This document shows positions 42,662-51,366 of a stretch of 64,000 bases of DNA, one piece after another (the stretch's first letter is position 1; the number at the start of each line of letters is the position of its first letter). Both the position numbers and the translations under genes were made by a program. The stretch spans positions 1,054,001 to 1,118,000 of the forward strand of contig CAWCLF010000001.1 in the NCBI GenBank assembly GCA_963796325.1, in the 5' to 3' direction. The notes below the pieces were generated by a model that saw nothing but the letters and a program-made list of their open reading frames with translations, was not told where the DNA came from and made no database searches. Origin of the DNA: CAVYGN01 sp963796325 (lineage in GTDB: Bacteria > Spirochaetota > Brevinematia > Brevinematales > JAOACQ01).

Positions 42662-43732
42662 ATGCCTTACATCAAATTCTTTTTGTTTTCCATAACGGGC
42701 CTGGTTCTGCTGATTGCCGGAGGACTCCTTACAGGGCTGGATTTTTCCGGTATGATCCCCGCCGGAGTGTCTGGTCTGACTATATTTATATGTATTCTTT
42801 TAAATGTATGTCTCGGAGTTTATCTATTGATAAAAAACTATCTGACCTGGCAGGAATTTTACAGTGAAGCTTTCCATGGCAAATTTTCGCCCGGCCCTGA
42901 GATGATGCTTGAAATAATGCGTCATGCGATCGTTCAGAAAAAGGCCATTTTGAAACTTGAAAACGACATTGAGGAAGATAAAAAAATAGACAATGCAATG
43001 GCGAAATATTTCGATGCTCTTTACTCGGAACTTCTTAAAATGGCGGACCAGAAAGAAAAGGAATTGAAAAAAGACAAATTTATAGACAGGGTAATGGAAG
43101 CTATTTACGACAATATACATGTAGCCCTTCATGACATAGTAATGGAAAAAACCAACAATCTTGAAGAAGCGCAGAATACCATAAGAAAGTACGAAATCTA
43201 CATAAAAGATATAATCCATGAAAAAACGAAGAAGCTGAACGAAGAAAATGAGAAATTAAGAGAACTGGCAATTACCGATGAGCTTACCGGCCTGTGCAAC
43301 AGGAGAGGTTTTACTCTCCTGACCAGGGAAAAAATCAACGAATCAGTCAAAGAAAAACAGAAAGTATCGCTCCTGTTTATAGATGTAGATAATTTTAAAG
43401 GCATCAACGATACTTTCGGTCATGATGAAGGGGATTATCTCTTGAAACAGACATCCCTCATACTTTGCCGGAGCCTGAGAGGGGACGATATAATATGCAG
43501 ATACGGAGGAGACGAATTTGTCGTTTTTATGCAGGCTGTTGATACGGATGCGGTTATTTCGAGAATTGAACAAAACTGTGAAAGGTTCAACAGGGATTCA
43601 TCCAAGGTTTACAAACTTTCATTAAGCGTGGGAAGCTGCTCAATTTTCCCCGATTCACAGAACGTCATTGAACACATGATAAGGGAAGCCGATAATAAAA
43701 TGTATTTCAATAAATCGATAAGAAAAAAATAA
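42662..43732 (+). CDS. Membrane-bound diguanylate cyclase (GGDEF)
   Basis: This 356-residue protein starts at ATG 42662 behind AAGAGGT. Two N-terminal helices (about 5-25, 33-55) are followed by a long coiled coil (about 95-200) and a GGDEF domain from about 205 with YGGDEF and an I-site RGDD five residues before it. All features of an active, product-inhibited cyclase are present. Its place between an HD-GYP and a PP2C gene suggests that the cluster's output or input includes c-di-GMP. Confidence 0.9.
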   Translation: MPYIKFFLFSITGLVLLIAGGLLTGLDFSGMIPAGVSGLTIFICILLNVCLGVYLLIKNYLTWQEFYSEAFHGKFSPGPEMMLEIMRHAIVQKKAILKLENDIEEDKKIDNAMAKYFDALYSELLKMADQKEKELKKDKFIDRVMEAIYDNIHVALHDIVMEKTNNLEEAQNTIRKYEIYIKDIIHEKTKKLNEENEKLRELAITDELTGLCNRRGFTLLTREKINESVKEKQKVSLLFIDVDNFKGINDTFGHDEGDYLLKQTSLILCRSLRGDDIICRYGGDEFVVFMQAVDTDAVISRIEQNCERFNRDSSKVYKLSLSVGSCSIFPDSQNVIEHMIREADNKMYFNKSIRKK

Positions 43733-43764
43733 CATCGGAATTTAATTTTTTTAATGGATTAATT

Positions 43765-45393
43765 ATGACCGAAAATTTCAACGGGAAGATCGCCCTATCC
43801 GTAATCAGCGATTTTAACCGCGGAATATTGATTTTCAATGACGTGATGAAATGCATTTATGCAAATCCGGCTGTCGGGAAGATAACCGGTCATGATCCCG
43901 CGGATCTTGTCGACAAGAATCCTTTCCAGCTTCTTTTCGGAGGGGCTGAATCCGAAGAAGCCGGGATTTTGATCGGGAACATGAAAAAAGAAGATACTGT
44001 TGAAAAGGAAATTAAAATTATAAAAAAAAACGGCGAAGCGGCCGTAATAAATTTTACCGGGTTTTTCAGCCTTGATTTCCTCATAATAATTATTCAGGAC
44101 ATTTCAAATAAAAAAGTTGTGGAAAAGATGCTTGAGTCCAGTATCGACGGCTTTATCCATACAACCATAGACCTTGATCAGGCAATAAAAACCATTAATG
44201 AACAGAAAGATATTCTGGACCGGTATAAAAAAAATATTGAAAGGGAGCTGGATGTCGCCAGGTCCGTTCAAAGAAATATAACGCCTGAAAATTTTCTTTC
44301 AAACGATTTAATAAGTTTATGGGGTGTATCCCTGCCCAGCAATGAACTGGGAGGCGATTATTTCGATTATTTTACCTTTGATATGTCTAAATTGGGAATA
44401 GTCGTGGCCGATGTATCGGGACATGGAGTCCCTTCGGCTCTTATTACCACCATGATAAAAGTCTGCTTCGAGCGTTATGGAAGGGAATATGTCGAAATAG
44501 AAAATGTATTCAAGCTGGTCAATAAGGAGATTGTCAATATTCTCAAAGAAACAGGGTTTTATTTAACGAGCATATACAGCGTCATCGATCTTGACAATAT
44601 GACTGTTTCCTGCGCCAGCGCCGGTCATGACTGCGGATTGTGCTATTGCCCGGAAAAAGAAGAAGTTTTTGAACTGGGCGTTGCCGGGAAAGGCAGCCTG
44701 ATCGGGTGTTTCGAAGATGCATATTATGAATCCTCCAAGTATAACCTTTCCAAAGGCTGTAAAATTGTTTTCTTTACCGACGGAATTACAGAAGCCCGTA
44801 ATAAAGCGGGAGAATTTTTCGGGAAAGAACGTCTGAAAGATTTTTTAAAGGAAAACAATTCCCTTCCGGCTCATGAATTCACCGATGCTTTGATCGACTG
44901 CGTAGACCGGTTTTACGGCGGAGCGAAACCGAACGACGACAGGACGGTGTTTGTTATTGATATCATCGATGTCCCCGACTTAAAAGCAATGCCGGAGAAC
45001 CGGATCAATTCAATCATAGATAATGCATTTAAAAACGGGCGAAAATATATAAAGAACAGGGAATATAAAGCAGCGGTAAACGAATTTCAAAAGATCGTAG
45101 AATTGAGCCCGGGCAATTTCGGTGCATATTCTTATCTGGGACAGATATATGGAATGCAGAAAGAGTTTGAAAACGCCGAAAAATACCTTTTGAAATCCAT
45201 TGAATTAAACGGCAGTTATATCGAAGGTTATTATTATATGGGAAGCGTATTGTACAATCAGAAAAAATATGCCGATGCAAAGATCTATTGGCTTAAATTA
45301 AAGAATATGGCCGATAACTTCAGGAATATAAATTATTATCTTGAAAAGATCGAACAGATGGGAAACGAGTCGACAGACAGCAGTCGACAGTAA
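43765..45393 (+). CDS. PAS-PP2C (SpoIIE/RsbU-type) phosphatase with TPR tail
   Basis: This is a 542-residue protein with a PAS domain (about 10-115), coiled coil (about 120-165), and SpoIIE-type PP2C phosphatase (about 165-395) with metal motifs LGGDYFDYF, VADVSGHGVPSAL, FFTDGITEARN and PNDDRTVFVI. TPR-like repeats (about 425-525: AVNEFQKIVELSPGNFGAYS) follow. It would dephosphorylate the STAS switch protein. The last residues (NESTDSSRQ) and the stop come from a heptad repeat. It is the last gene of the signalling run. Confidence 0.88.
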   Translation: MTENFNGKIALSVISDFNRGILIFNDVMKCIYANPAVGKITGHDPADLVDKNPFQLLFGGAESEEAGILIGNMKKEDTVEKEIKIIKKNGEAAVINFTGFFSLDFLIIIIQDISNKKVVEKMLESSIDGFIHTTIDLDQAIKTINEQKDILDRYKKNIERELDVARSVQRNITPENFLSNDLISLWGVSLPSNELGGDYFDYFTFDMSKLGIVVADVSGHGVPSALITTMIKVCFERYGREYVEIENVFKLVNKEIVNILKETGFYLTSIYSVIDLDNMTVSCASAGHDCGLCYCPEKEEVFELGVAGKGSLIGCFEDAYYESSKYNLSKGCKIVFFTDGITEARNKAGEFFGKERLKDFLKENNSLPAHEFTDALIDCVDRFYGGAKPNDDRTVFVIDIIDVPDLKAMPENRINSIIDNAFKNGRKYIKNREYKAAVNEFQKIVELSPGNFGAYSYLGQIYGMQKEFENAEKYLLKSIELNGSYIEGYYYMGSVLYNQKKYADAKIYWLKLKNMADNFRNINYYLEKIEQMGNESTDSSRQ

Positions 45394-45500
45394 AATAATA
45401 ACAGTATTGAGCCGCGATTATCGAATTATCAAAATTGACTATTGTTACAAAGCACTCGGTAAGGGTTACGACTGCAGACTCTCGGCTGTTGACTAACGTG
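45367..45500. repeat. Heptad-palindrome repeat, copy 5
   Basis: AGTCGAC/AGACAGC/AGTCGAC units overlap the 3' end of the phosphatase gene. The complementary arm CGACTGCAGACTCTCGGCTGTTGACT is about 75 bp further on. Confidence 0.8.
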
Positions 45501-45561
45501 AAACATTGATAATTTTCAATGTATTTATTAAAATAAAGAATAACTTTTTAAGGAGTCTCTG

Positions 45562-46530
45562 ATGTATAGACCTGAGATAAAAGTGCTTGACTGTTCGATC
45601 AGGGATGGGGGACTTATAAATAAATGGCAGTTCGGCGATGATTTTGTAAGGGCCACTTATAAAGCCGTTTCGGAAGCCGGCGTGGATTACATGGAAATCG
45701 GCTATAAAGCCTCGAAAGAACAGTTCGATCCGAAAGAATACGGAAAGTGCCGTTTTTGTGCGGACGACGATATAAAAAGAATAATCGACGGAATAGATAA
45801 CGGCTCGAAACTGGCATGCATGGTCGATATCGGGAGAGTGGAAGAAAAGGATATCCTGCCCAAGTCCGATTCTCCTTTCGATATGATAAGGGTGGCTTGC
45901 TATGCCAAAGATATCGATAAGGCGATAGACCTGGCAAGGATGATCCTCGATAAAGGCTATCAGACGACCGTTAACATAATGGCAATTTCGACAAATCTTG
46001 AAAGGGAAATAGATGAAGCTTTAAACGATCTCGCAAAAACCGATATACCAATCGTTTATGTAGTGGATTCTTACGGCGCTATGTATTCTGAAGATATTAC
46101 TTTTCTCATTAAAAAATATATCGGGACGATGCCCGGTAAAACGATAGGCATCCATACCCATAACAACAGGCAGCTCGCTTTCGGCAATACTATACAGGCT
46201 ATTATCGACGGCGCCAATATGGTTGACGGATCGGTATTCGGGATCGGACGCGGTCCCGGGAACTGCTGTCTTGAGCTTCTCCTGAGTTTCCTGCAAAACC
46301 CTAAATACAACCTGAGGCCTCTCCTGGGGCTTATCCAGGAACATTATCTGCCGCTCAGAGAAAAGATAGAATGGGGTTACATTATTCCTTATATGATAAC
46401 GGGCATGCTCAACGAGCATCCCAGGGTCGCCATCGCTTTCCGCGATTCGCCCGAAAAGGATAATTTTGTGAAATTCTTCGACATGCTGACAACACCCGAA
46501 CCTGAGGACCTGATAAAAAAACCTAAATAG
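45562..46530 (+). CDS. HMGL-like aldolase/acyltransferase-family TIM barrel
   Basis: This 322-residue enzyme of the HMG-CoA-lyase/DmpG/isopropylmalate-synthase superfamily has the metal- and substrate-binding LDCSIRDGG (Asp/Arg at 15-16) and the metal-binding GIHTHNN near residue 200. GIGRGPGNCCLELLL matches the family's glycine loop. The last 40 residues are shorter than in synthases and no DmpG dimer domain is seen. It cleaves or forms a C-C bond with pyruvate or acetyl-CoA; substrate is unknown. It may be a 4-hydroxy-2-oxovalerate-aldolase-like enzyme linked to sugar or polysaccharide pathways. Confidence 0.72.
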   Translation: MYRPEIKVLDCSIRDGGLINKWQFGDDFVRATYKAVSEAGVDYMEIGYKASKEQFDPKEYGKCRFCADDDIKRIIDGIDNGSKLACMVDIGRVEEKDILPKSDSPFDMIRVACYAKDIDKAIDLARMILDKGYQTTVNIMAISTNLEREIDEALNDLAKTDIPIVYVVDSYGAMYSEDITFLIKKYIGTMPGKTIGIHTHNNRQLAFGNTIQAIIDGANMVDGSVFGIGRGPGNCCLELLLSFLQNPKYNLRPLLGLIQEHYLPLREKIEWGYIIPYMITGMLNEHPRVAIAFRDSPEKDNFVKFFDMLTTPEPEDLIKKPK

Positions 46531-47331
46531 TCAATTGACCGGCACACCCGAACTGATCATAACGTTCTTTATACGTAAGGCGTTGTCCTGGGCTGCGGCA
46601 TAACCGGGATTATATTTTACTGCTATCTGTATATATTTATATGCCGATTGAAGATCATGCATGGCTTCGACAGCAAGGGCAAGATTGTTGTAATAAACGC
46701 TTTTATCGGCATATGCTTCGTTAGAGGAAAGGAATATCGAAGCTTTAAAGGCCGTTTCGGCCTGGTTGAAATTGGACATTTTGAGAAGGATCAAACCTAT
46801 CCTGTTATAGATATCTGCGTCGGTAGGAATAAGCATAATAGCGAACTGGTAGGATATAAGCGCATTCTGGAAATCGCCCAGAAATTTATTTTCATCTCCG
46901 ACAATTTCGCACCAGTATGCAGTCCGTCCCATATTCTGTATCGCACGCAGGGCGATTTTAAGCCTTTCCTTGTGCTTACCCTGGCTGTAATAATACATAA
47001 TCAGGCGGTTGTATGAATCTGCCTTTTTCGGGTTCGCATCGATCGCTGTCAGAAGCCTCATTTCATCGCTTTTAATATTCTGGTCTTCAGGTTTTTTGTT
47101 TACAATTAAAGGCTGTTTGACTTGTTCGTCTTTATTGGTGACAGCGGCCTGGCTGGAATTTTTAACGGCGGACGGATTTAATACGGACTCTTCCGACCTT
47201 GTTTCGTTTTCTTTTGCGTTTTCCTGTATCGATGGTTCGGCGGCCGATTGAGATTCCCCTGAATTCGTATCCTGGGAAAATAGCGGGATGCCGGAAATCG
47301 AAAGTACCAGTACGATTAAAAAGTATTTCAT
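46531..47331 (-). CDS. Exported TPR-repeat protein
   Basis: This 266-residue protein has a signal peptide (MKYFLIVLVLSISGIPLFSQ), a low-complexity Glu/Ser/Asn region (about 21-85) and tandem TPR motifs (about 90-255), for example ISYQFAIMLIPTDADIYNRI and SAYKYIQIAVKYNPGYAAAQ. It is probably periplasmic and scaffolds other proteins. Its stop directly abuts the stop of the convergent aldolase gene. Confidence 0.8.
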   Translation of the reverse strand: MKYFLIVLVLSISGIPLFSQDTNSGESQSAAEPSIQENAKENETRSEESVLNPSAVKNSSQAAVTNKDEQVKQPLIVNKKPEDQNIKSDEMRLLTAIDANPKKADSYNRLIMYYYSQGKHKERLKIALRAIQNMGRTAYWCEIVGDENKFLGDFQNALISYQFAIMLIPTDADIYNRIGLILLKMSNFNQAETAFKASIFLSSNEAYADKSVYYNNLALAVEAMHDLQSAYKYIQIAVKYNPGYAAAQDNALRIKNVMISSGVPVN

Positions 47332-47373
47332 TGAAAAGACCTCAATTAATTATGTTAACTTCGGCCTCGGGAA

Positions 47374-47474
47374 AAGTCAACATAGTCGACACATTAGTCG
47401 ACAGTCTAAAGTCGAGAGTCATCAGAGATTGCTGAATCAGACTGCTGACTGCCGACTCCTGACTCTTGACTTAC
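47374..47474. repeat. Heptad-palindrome repeat, copy 6
   Basis: AGTCAAC/AGTCGAC/AGTCTAA/AGTCGAG/AGTCATC units face GACTGCTGACTGCCGACTCCTGACTCTTGACT, a clear series of heptads with GACT every seven bases. It lies between the TPR gene and the tRNA-Leu terminator. Confidence 0.85.
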
Positions 47475-47526
47475 GGCTCAAGCTGACCGAGCATAACGGG
47501 GGCTTTCCAAAAGAAAAGAACATACA

Positions 47527-47556
47527 CTGCCGAAGAGGGCCTGTCCTCTTCGGCAG
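47527..47556 (-). terminator. Terminator hairpin of tRNA-Leu(CAA)
   Basis: CTGCCGAAGAGG-N6-CCTCTTCGGCAG is a perfect 12-bp stem followed on the minus strand by a T-rich stretch. One arm repeats the 3' end of the tRNA-Leu gene. Confidence 0.75.
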
Positions 47557-47580
47557 TCTAGCTTCTCTGTTCTTCTCACT

Positions 47581-47663
47581 GCCGAAGAGGGGACTTGAAC
47601 CCCTACGAGATTGCTCCCACTGGATTTTGAGTCCAGCGCGTCTGCCGGTTCCGCCACTTCGGC
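47581..47663 (-). tRNA. tRNA-Leu (anticodon CAA)
   Basis: A long-variable-arm (class II) cloverleaf folds with the 7-bp acceptor GCCGAAG/CTTCGGC and anticodon loop CTCAAAA (CAA, codon UUG). CCA is not encoded. Confidence 0.95.
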
Positions 47664-47673
47664 TGATTTCTAC

Positions 47674-48942
47674 CTATTTTAAACTGATCAAGGGAAGCCT
47701 GGATTTGGGTTTAAATTTCGCCTTTTTCATTAAAAACTGAATAGTTGCGTCCATTTTCGCCGCTTCAAGGACATTTTCCCATTCGTCCCGGCTTGATTTC
47801 TGTTTGAACTCGTCCAGGCTCTGGTCATTTTCCCTTGCATGAGAACGCGCTATCTTATCGATTAAAGCCTGATCAGCCTTTATGGAATTCTTTTCGGCAA
47901 TGTCCCTGGCGGCAAAGTAAAATATGATATTGTCATAAGTTTTGTCGAGAATATTCGTAAAATCGGTTTTTATTTTAGGATCCGAAATTAGTTTCTTCAG
48001 CGATATTTCAGTAACGAAAAAATTGCTTTCGAGGAATTTCATCGATTCTTCCTTCGAACTTCTTAAAAATTCGGATTTCGGGAATTCAACTTTCGCATTA
48101 TGTGAAAAATAATCGGCTAGAGCATTCCTCATGTTGATATCGTTCAAACTTGCAAGGGTTTTTTCAAAGCGTTTCCTTACCGAATCCCTGTATTCCTCGA
48201 CTGTCTTGAAATTTGATACTTCCTTAACCTGATCGTCCGTCAGGGGCTGGCGCGACTGCCTTTCAACCTTGACTATATCCCCTTCCAGCGTATCTCCTTC
48301 TATCTTGTCTATAAAATCTGCAGTATAAGTATCGAGATCGCTGAAATTCAGGCTTACCTTATCGCCTGTTTTGCATCCTGCAAGTTTTACAACGGTTTTA
48401 CTTGACAGGACAATCTCTTTATCTCCGCTATAATTAAGACTTGTGACATTGATCGTTACAGTATCATCGTCCCCGATCTTTCCTGCTACGGGTTCCAGGC
48501 CGCTGATTTCCTTTTGAATTGTGCTGTCGATCATTTTATCATCATAATAAAATTCATCGAATTCAAGGGACAGGTTTTCAATATCGATATTTTCAAGCAT
48601 CCTCGGTACAGATTCGAAAACCAGTGAGAATGCAAAGGGTTCGTTTTTCGACAGATTTTTTAAAGGTTTGAAACGCGGTTCCGAGTAAAGGTGAACGCCT
48701 TTTTCCTGAAGTTTGTCGGCTGTCCTGACAACAAGGGACTTTATTATCTCGTTCATTACCTCATCGGGGAAATTCTTTTCGATCATTTCTAAAGGCACTT
48801 TACCGGCCCTGTATCCCGGGAGCTTGGCTTTTTTCTGAATTACCGCAAAGGATTCTTCATAAGCCCTGCCGACTTCATCGGCGGAAAATTTGACAAACAC
48901 CTGCTTCAGGCAGTCATCATATTCTTTTATAAACAGATTCAT
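47674..48942 (-). CDS. tig: Trigger factor, ribosome-associated chaperone
   Basis: This 422-residue protein has the ribosome-binding N-domain with the signature GYRAGKVPLEMIEK (about 42-55; usual GFRxGKxP), a middle FKBP-like region (about 150-240) that looks poorly conserved, and a helical C-terminal chaperone domain. Length matches the family. It assists folding of nascent chains. clpP/clpX, frequent neighbours, are absent; the tRNA cluster lies upstream on the same strand. Confidence 0.9.
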   Translation of the reverse strand: MNLFIKEYDDCLKQVFVKFSADEVGRAYEESFAVIQKKAKLPGYRAGKVPLEMIEKNFPDEVMNEIIKSLVVRTADKLQEKGVHLYSEPRFKPLKNLSKNEPFAFSLVFESVPRMLENIDIENLSLEFDEFYYDDKMIDSTIQKEISGLEPVAGKIGDDDTVTINVTSLNYSGDKEIVLSSKTVVKLAGCKTGDKVSLNFSDLDTYTADFIDKIEGDTLEGDIVKVERQSRQPLTDDQVKEVSNFKTVEEYRDSVRKRFEKTLASLNDINMRNALADYFSHNAKVEFPKSEFLRSSKEESMKFLESNFFVTEISLKKLISDPKIKTDFTNILDKTYDNIIFYFAARDIAEKNSIKADQALIDKIARSHARENDQSLDEFKQKSSRDEWENVLEAAKMDATIQFLMKKAKFKPKSRLPLISLK

Positions 48943-48988
48943 TTTCCGATTGTCTCCTTTTTTTAAACGGATAGAAATATAAAAAAAT

Positions 48989-49061
48989 AGCGGGAAACGG
49001 GATTCGAACCCGCGACATCTACCTTGGCAAGGTAGCGCTCTACCAACTGAGCTATTCCCGC
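48989..49061 (-). tRNA. tRNA-Gly (anticodon GCC)
   Basis: The cloverleaf has acceptor GCGGGAA/TTCCCGC and anticodon stem CTACC/GGTAG around TTGCCAA. No encoded CCA. Confidence 0.96.
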
Positions 49062-49133
49062 ATATTTTATTAAGATATAAGCCGGTCCATGTTTCAGCCG
49101 GGCTTCATTATCAACATAAAACTCGATACTTCT

Positions 49134-49215
49134 TGCGAGTAGAGGGACTTGAACCCACACGCGTTACCGCACCAGATCCTAAGTCTGGCGTGTCTGCCAA
49201 TTCCACCATACTCGC
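49134..49215 (-). tRNA. tRNA-Leu (anticodon TAG)
   Basis: A class II cloverleaf has acceptor GCGAGTA/TACTCGC, anticodon stem CCAGA/TCTGG around CTTAGGA, and a long variable arm. No encoded CCA. Confidence 0.95.
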
Positions 49216-49250
49216 AATTATACCGGAAAAACCATATCCGGCATAAACTT

Positions 49251-49323
<73 letters not shown>

Positions 49324-49344
49324 GTTTATGATAAACTCGACCTC

Positions 49345-49418
49345 TGCGCCCGGCAGGACTCGAACCTGCGGCCTTCGGATTCGAAGTCCACTGCTCTATC
49401 CACCTGAGCTACGAGCGC
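49345..49418 (-). tRNA. tRNA-Arg (anticodon TCG)
   Basis: Acceptor GCGCTCG/CGGGCGC pairs with one wobble or mismatch; anticodon loop CTTCGAA. The anticodon stem has a G-A mismatch at its outer end (GTGGA/TCCGA), slightly weak for a tRNA. Confidence 0.9.
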
Positions 49419-49442
49419 GAATACCCGTATGAGAACCGTCTG

Positions 49443-49516
49443 GGTGGACAATGGGATTTGAACCCACAGCCCCCGGTTCCACAGACCGGTGCTCTAACCG
49501 TTGAGCTATGTCCACC
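49443..49516 (-). tRNA. tRNA-His (anticodon GTG)
   Basis: Acceptor GTGGACA/TGTCCAC with an extra G at -1 facing C73, the His identity pair, and anticodon stem CCGGT/ACCGG around CTGTGGA. Confidence 0.96.
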
Positions 49517-49522
49517 AGGTAC

Positions 49523-49596
49523 TGCGCCTGACAGGAGTCGAACCTGTGGCCCACAGCTTAGAAGGCTGTTGCTCTATCCAGCTGAGCTACAGGCGC
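49523..49596 (-). tRNA. tRNA-Arg (anticodon TCT)
   Basis: Acceptor GCGCCTG/CAGGCGC and anticodon stem ACAGC/GCTGT around CTTCTAA; discriminator A; only 6 bp separate it from the tRNA-His gene, so it is cotranscribed. Confidence 0.96.
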
Positions 49597-49600
49597 TCAT

Positions 49601-49675
49601 TCGGGGCGAGAAGATTCGAACTTCCGGCCCCCTGCTCCCAAGGCAGGTGCGCTAACCGAACTGCGCTACACCCCG
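49601..49675 (-). tRNA. tRNA-Pro (anticodon TGG)
   Basis: Acceptor CGGGGTG/CGCCCCG and anticodon stem CCTGC/GCAGG around CTTGGGA; discriminator A. It is the first gene of the minus-strand tRNA cluster. Confidence 0.95.
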
Positions 49676-49750
49676 ATAATGGCAAACCTTATACGCCTTA
49701 ATGGGAAAAATATTTTAATCGATTTTATTTGTCCTGTCAAATTTAACTTT

Positions 49751-49843
49751 AGTCAATAGTTGACAGTCGACAGTCAAAAGTCGGTAGTCATCAGTTTAAT
49801 TGAGGCATCACTGCCGGCTGCCGACTCTGGTCATTAGCTAGAC
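49751..49843. repeat. Heptad-palindrome repeat, copy 7
   Basis: AGTCAATAGTTGACAGTCGACAGTC and related heptads on the left face CTGCCGGCTGCCGACT on the right. The right arm is degraded. Confidence 0.75.
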
Positions 49844-49856
49844 AATTACAGCCGGT

Positions 49857-49875
49857 ATGATTAAATATTAATCAT
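49857..49875. promoter_or_regulatory. Palindromic site upstream of amt
   Basis: ATGATTAA-ATA-TTAATCAT is a perfect 8-bp inverted repeat about 100 bp upstream of the sigma-54-like promoter, the usual distance for an enhancer-binding activator. The sequence is not a standard NtrC site. Confidence 0.5.
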
Positions 49876-49972
49876 TCAGGACGGGAGGAATGCGGCCGTT
49901 CCGGCAGCAGTTTATTTAATAATTACAGGCATTCACACTGTTTTTTAGTAAAATAACGGCGTATCGGTCAGT

Positions 49973-49989
49973 TTGGTACAAATATTGCA
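49973..49989 (+). promoter_or_regulatory. Sigma-54-type (-24/-12) promoter of amt-glnB
   Basis: TTGGTACAAATATTGCA has GG (49975-49976) and GC (49987-49988) separated by exactly 10 nt, as in the TTGGCAC-N5-TTGCA consensus (one C to T change). It ends about 28 nt upstream of the amt start. Confidence 0.7.
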
Positions 49990-50017
49990 ATTGGGACCAG
50001 ATGAAGGGAGGTATTCT

Positions 50018-51334
50018 ATGTTAAAAAAGTGCATTCTGGTTTTACCGGCGATTTTTATCCCGGCGTTATTATGCGCTCAGGATAAAGCCGTCGCAGTTGT
50101 CAATTCGGGAGACAGCGCATGGCTGCTTACATCAAGCGCTCTTGTCCTCTTAATGACAATGCCCGGCCTTGCCATGTTTTACGGAGGAATGGTGAGGAAG
50201 AAAAATATCCTTTCAACGATGTATTTCAGTTTTGCTGCTGCAGTCATTGTAAGCGGCCTCTGGGTCATCGTTCAGTACAGTCTTACATTCGGCAGGGATA
50301 TGGGCGGCCTGATCGGAAACCTTGAAAAATCATTTTTTTCGGGTATTACAAAGGACAGCGTTACAGGAACGATTCCTGAATTCGTCTTTTCAGGTTTTCA
50401 GCTCATGTTTGCGATCATAACCGTTGCCCTTATCTCGGGAGCGATCGTCGAAAGAATGAATTTCGGGGCATGGGTAGTCTTCGTCATCCTCTGGACTCTG
50501 ATCGTTTACGCACCTCTCGCCCATTGGGTATGGGGCGGCGGATGGCTTTCAACCGTCGGCAAATATCTGGGCGCTCCCGGATTGGGGACTCTCGATTTTG
50601 CAGGAGGCCTTGTCGTCCATCTCTCCTCGGGCGTATCCGCTCTGGTAGCAGTTCTTTACCTGGGCGAGAGAACACATATTAAAAGAGAACAGGTTATGCC
50701 CAACAGCATTGTTCTGACCATGACCGGCGCGGGTCTTCTCTGGTTCGGCTGGTTCGGATTTAATGCCGGCAGCGCTCTGGGGTCGAACGGGCTTGCAGGC
50801 AGCGCATTTATCGCAACCAATACAGCCGCCGCTTTCGGAGCCATTACCTGGATGATCATCGAATGGATCAGGATAAAGAAAACAAGCGTAATAGGCGGGA
50901 CAAGCGGACTTGTGGCAGGCCTTGCCACGATTACTCCCGCGGCCGGCTTTGTCGATATACCGGGGGCGATTGCTATCGGAATACTCGCCGGTCTTGCGAC
51001 TTATTATTTTGTAGCTATTGTTAAAAAGGCGCTCGGTTATGATGATTCCCTCGACGCTTTCGGCATTCATGGCGTGAGCGGAACTCTGGGCATTCTTCTT
51101 ACAGGCTTATTTGCAAACCCTATCGTCAGCGGCGCTGCAGGTCTTTTTTACGGCAAACCGGTACAGTTTTTTATTCAACTGATCGCCGTTCTGGCCGGGA
51201 TAACTCTTTCGGTTGCAGGAACGCTGGTCATCTTGATTTTAATTGACAAAGTCTTTAGAATAAAACTCCGTGTCGACAGTTCTGTTGAAGCATCCGGACT
51301 GGACCTTGCCCTTCATGGCGAACAGGAAGAATGA
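50018..51334 (+). CDS. amt: Ammonium transporter Amt
   Basis: This 438-residue inner-membrane transporter starts at ATG 50018 behind GGGAGG. A signal-like N-terminus (ending ALLCAQ) is followed by eleven helices. Functional landmarks are FYGGMVRKKN near the second helix, LDFAGGLVVHLSSG with the Asp and first pore His, and AFGIHGVSGTLG with the second pore His. It overlaps the open frame of glnB; the PII protein would block it when nitrogen is sufficient. A sigma-54-like promoter precedes it. Confidence 0.95.
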   Translation: MLKKCILVLPAIFIPALLCAQDKAVAVVNSGDSAWLLTSSALVLLMTMPGLAMFYGGMVRKKNILSTMYFSFAAAVIVSGLWVIVQYSLTFGRDMGGLIGNLEKSFFSGITKDSVTGTIPEFVFSGFQLMFAIITVALISGAIVERMNFGAWVVFVILWTLIVYAPLAHWVWGGGWLSTVGKYLGAPGLGTLDFAGGLVVHLSSGVSALVAVLYLGERTHIKREQVMPNSIVLTMTGAGLLWFGWFGFNAGSALGSNGLAGSAFIATNTAAAFGAITWMIIEWIRIKKTSVIGGTSGLVAGLATITPAAGFVDIPGAIAIGILAGLATYYFVAIVKKALGYDDSLDAFGIHGVSGTLGILLTGLFANPIVSGAAGLFYGKPVQFFIQLIAVLAGITLSVAGTLVILILIDKVFRIKLRVDSSVEASGLDLALHGEQEE

Positions 51335-51366
51335 GGGCATCTATAATTAAATTGAAGGAGATTGTT

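Larger units (their letters stand above)
49676..50017. other. Control region of amt-glnB
   Basis: This 342-bp gap has no gene. It holds a heptad palindrome (49751-49843), a palindromic activator-like site (49857-49875) and a sigma-54-like promoter (49973-49989). The tRNA cluster promoter should lie at its left side on the minus strand, but no clear boxes are seen. Confidence 0.65.

Noticed and set aside
50549..51070. 173-codon minus-strand frame inside amt
   Set aside because: Antisense to the transporter, with low-complexity composition and no start site.
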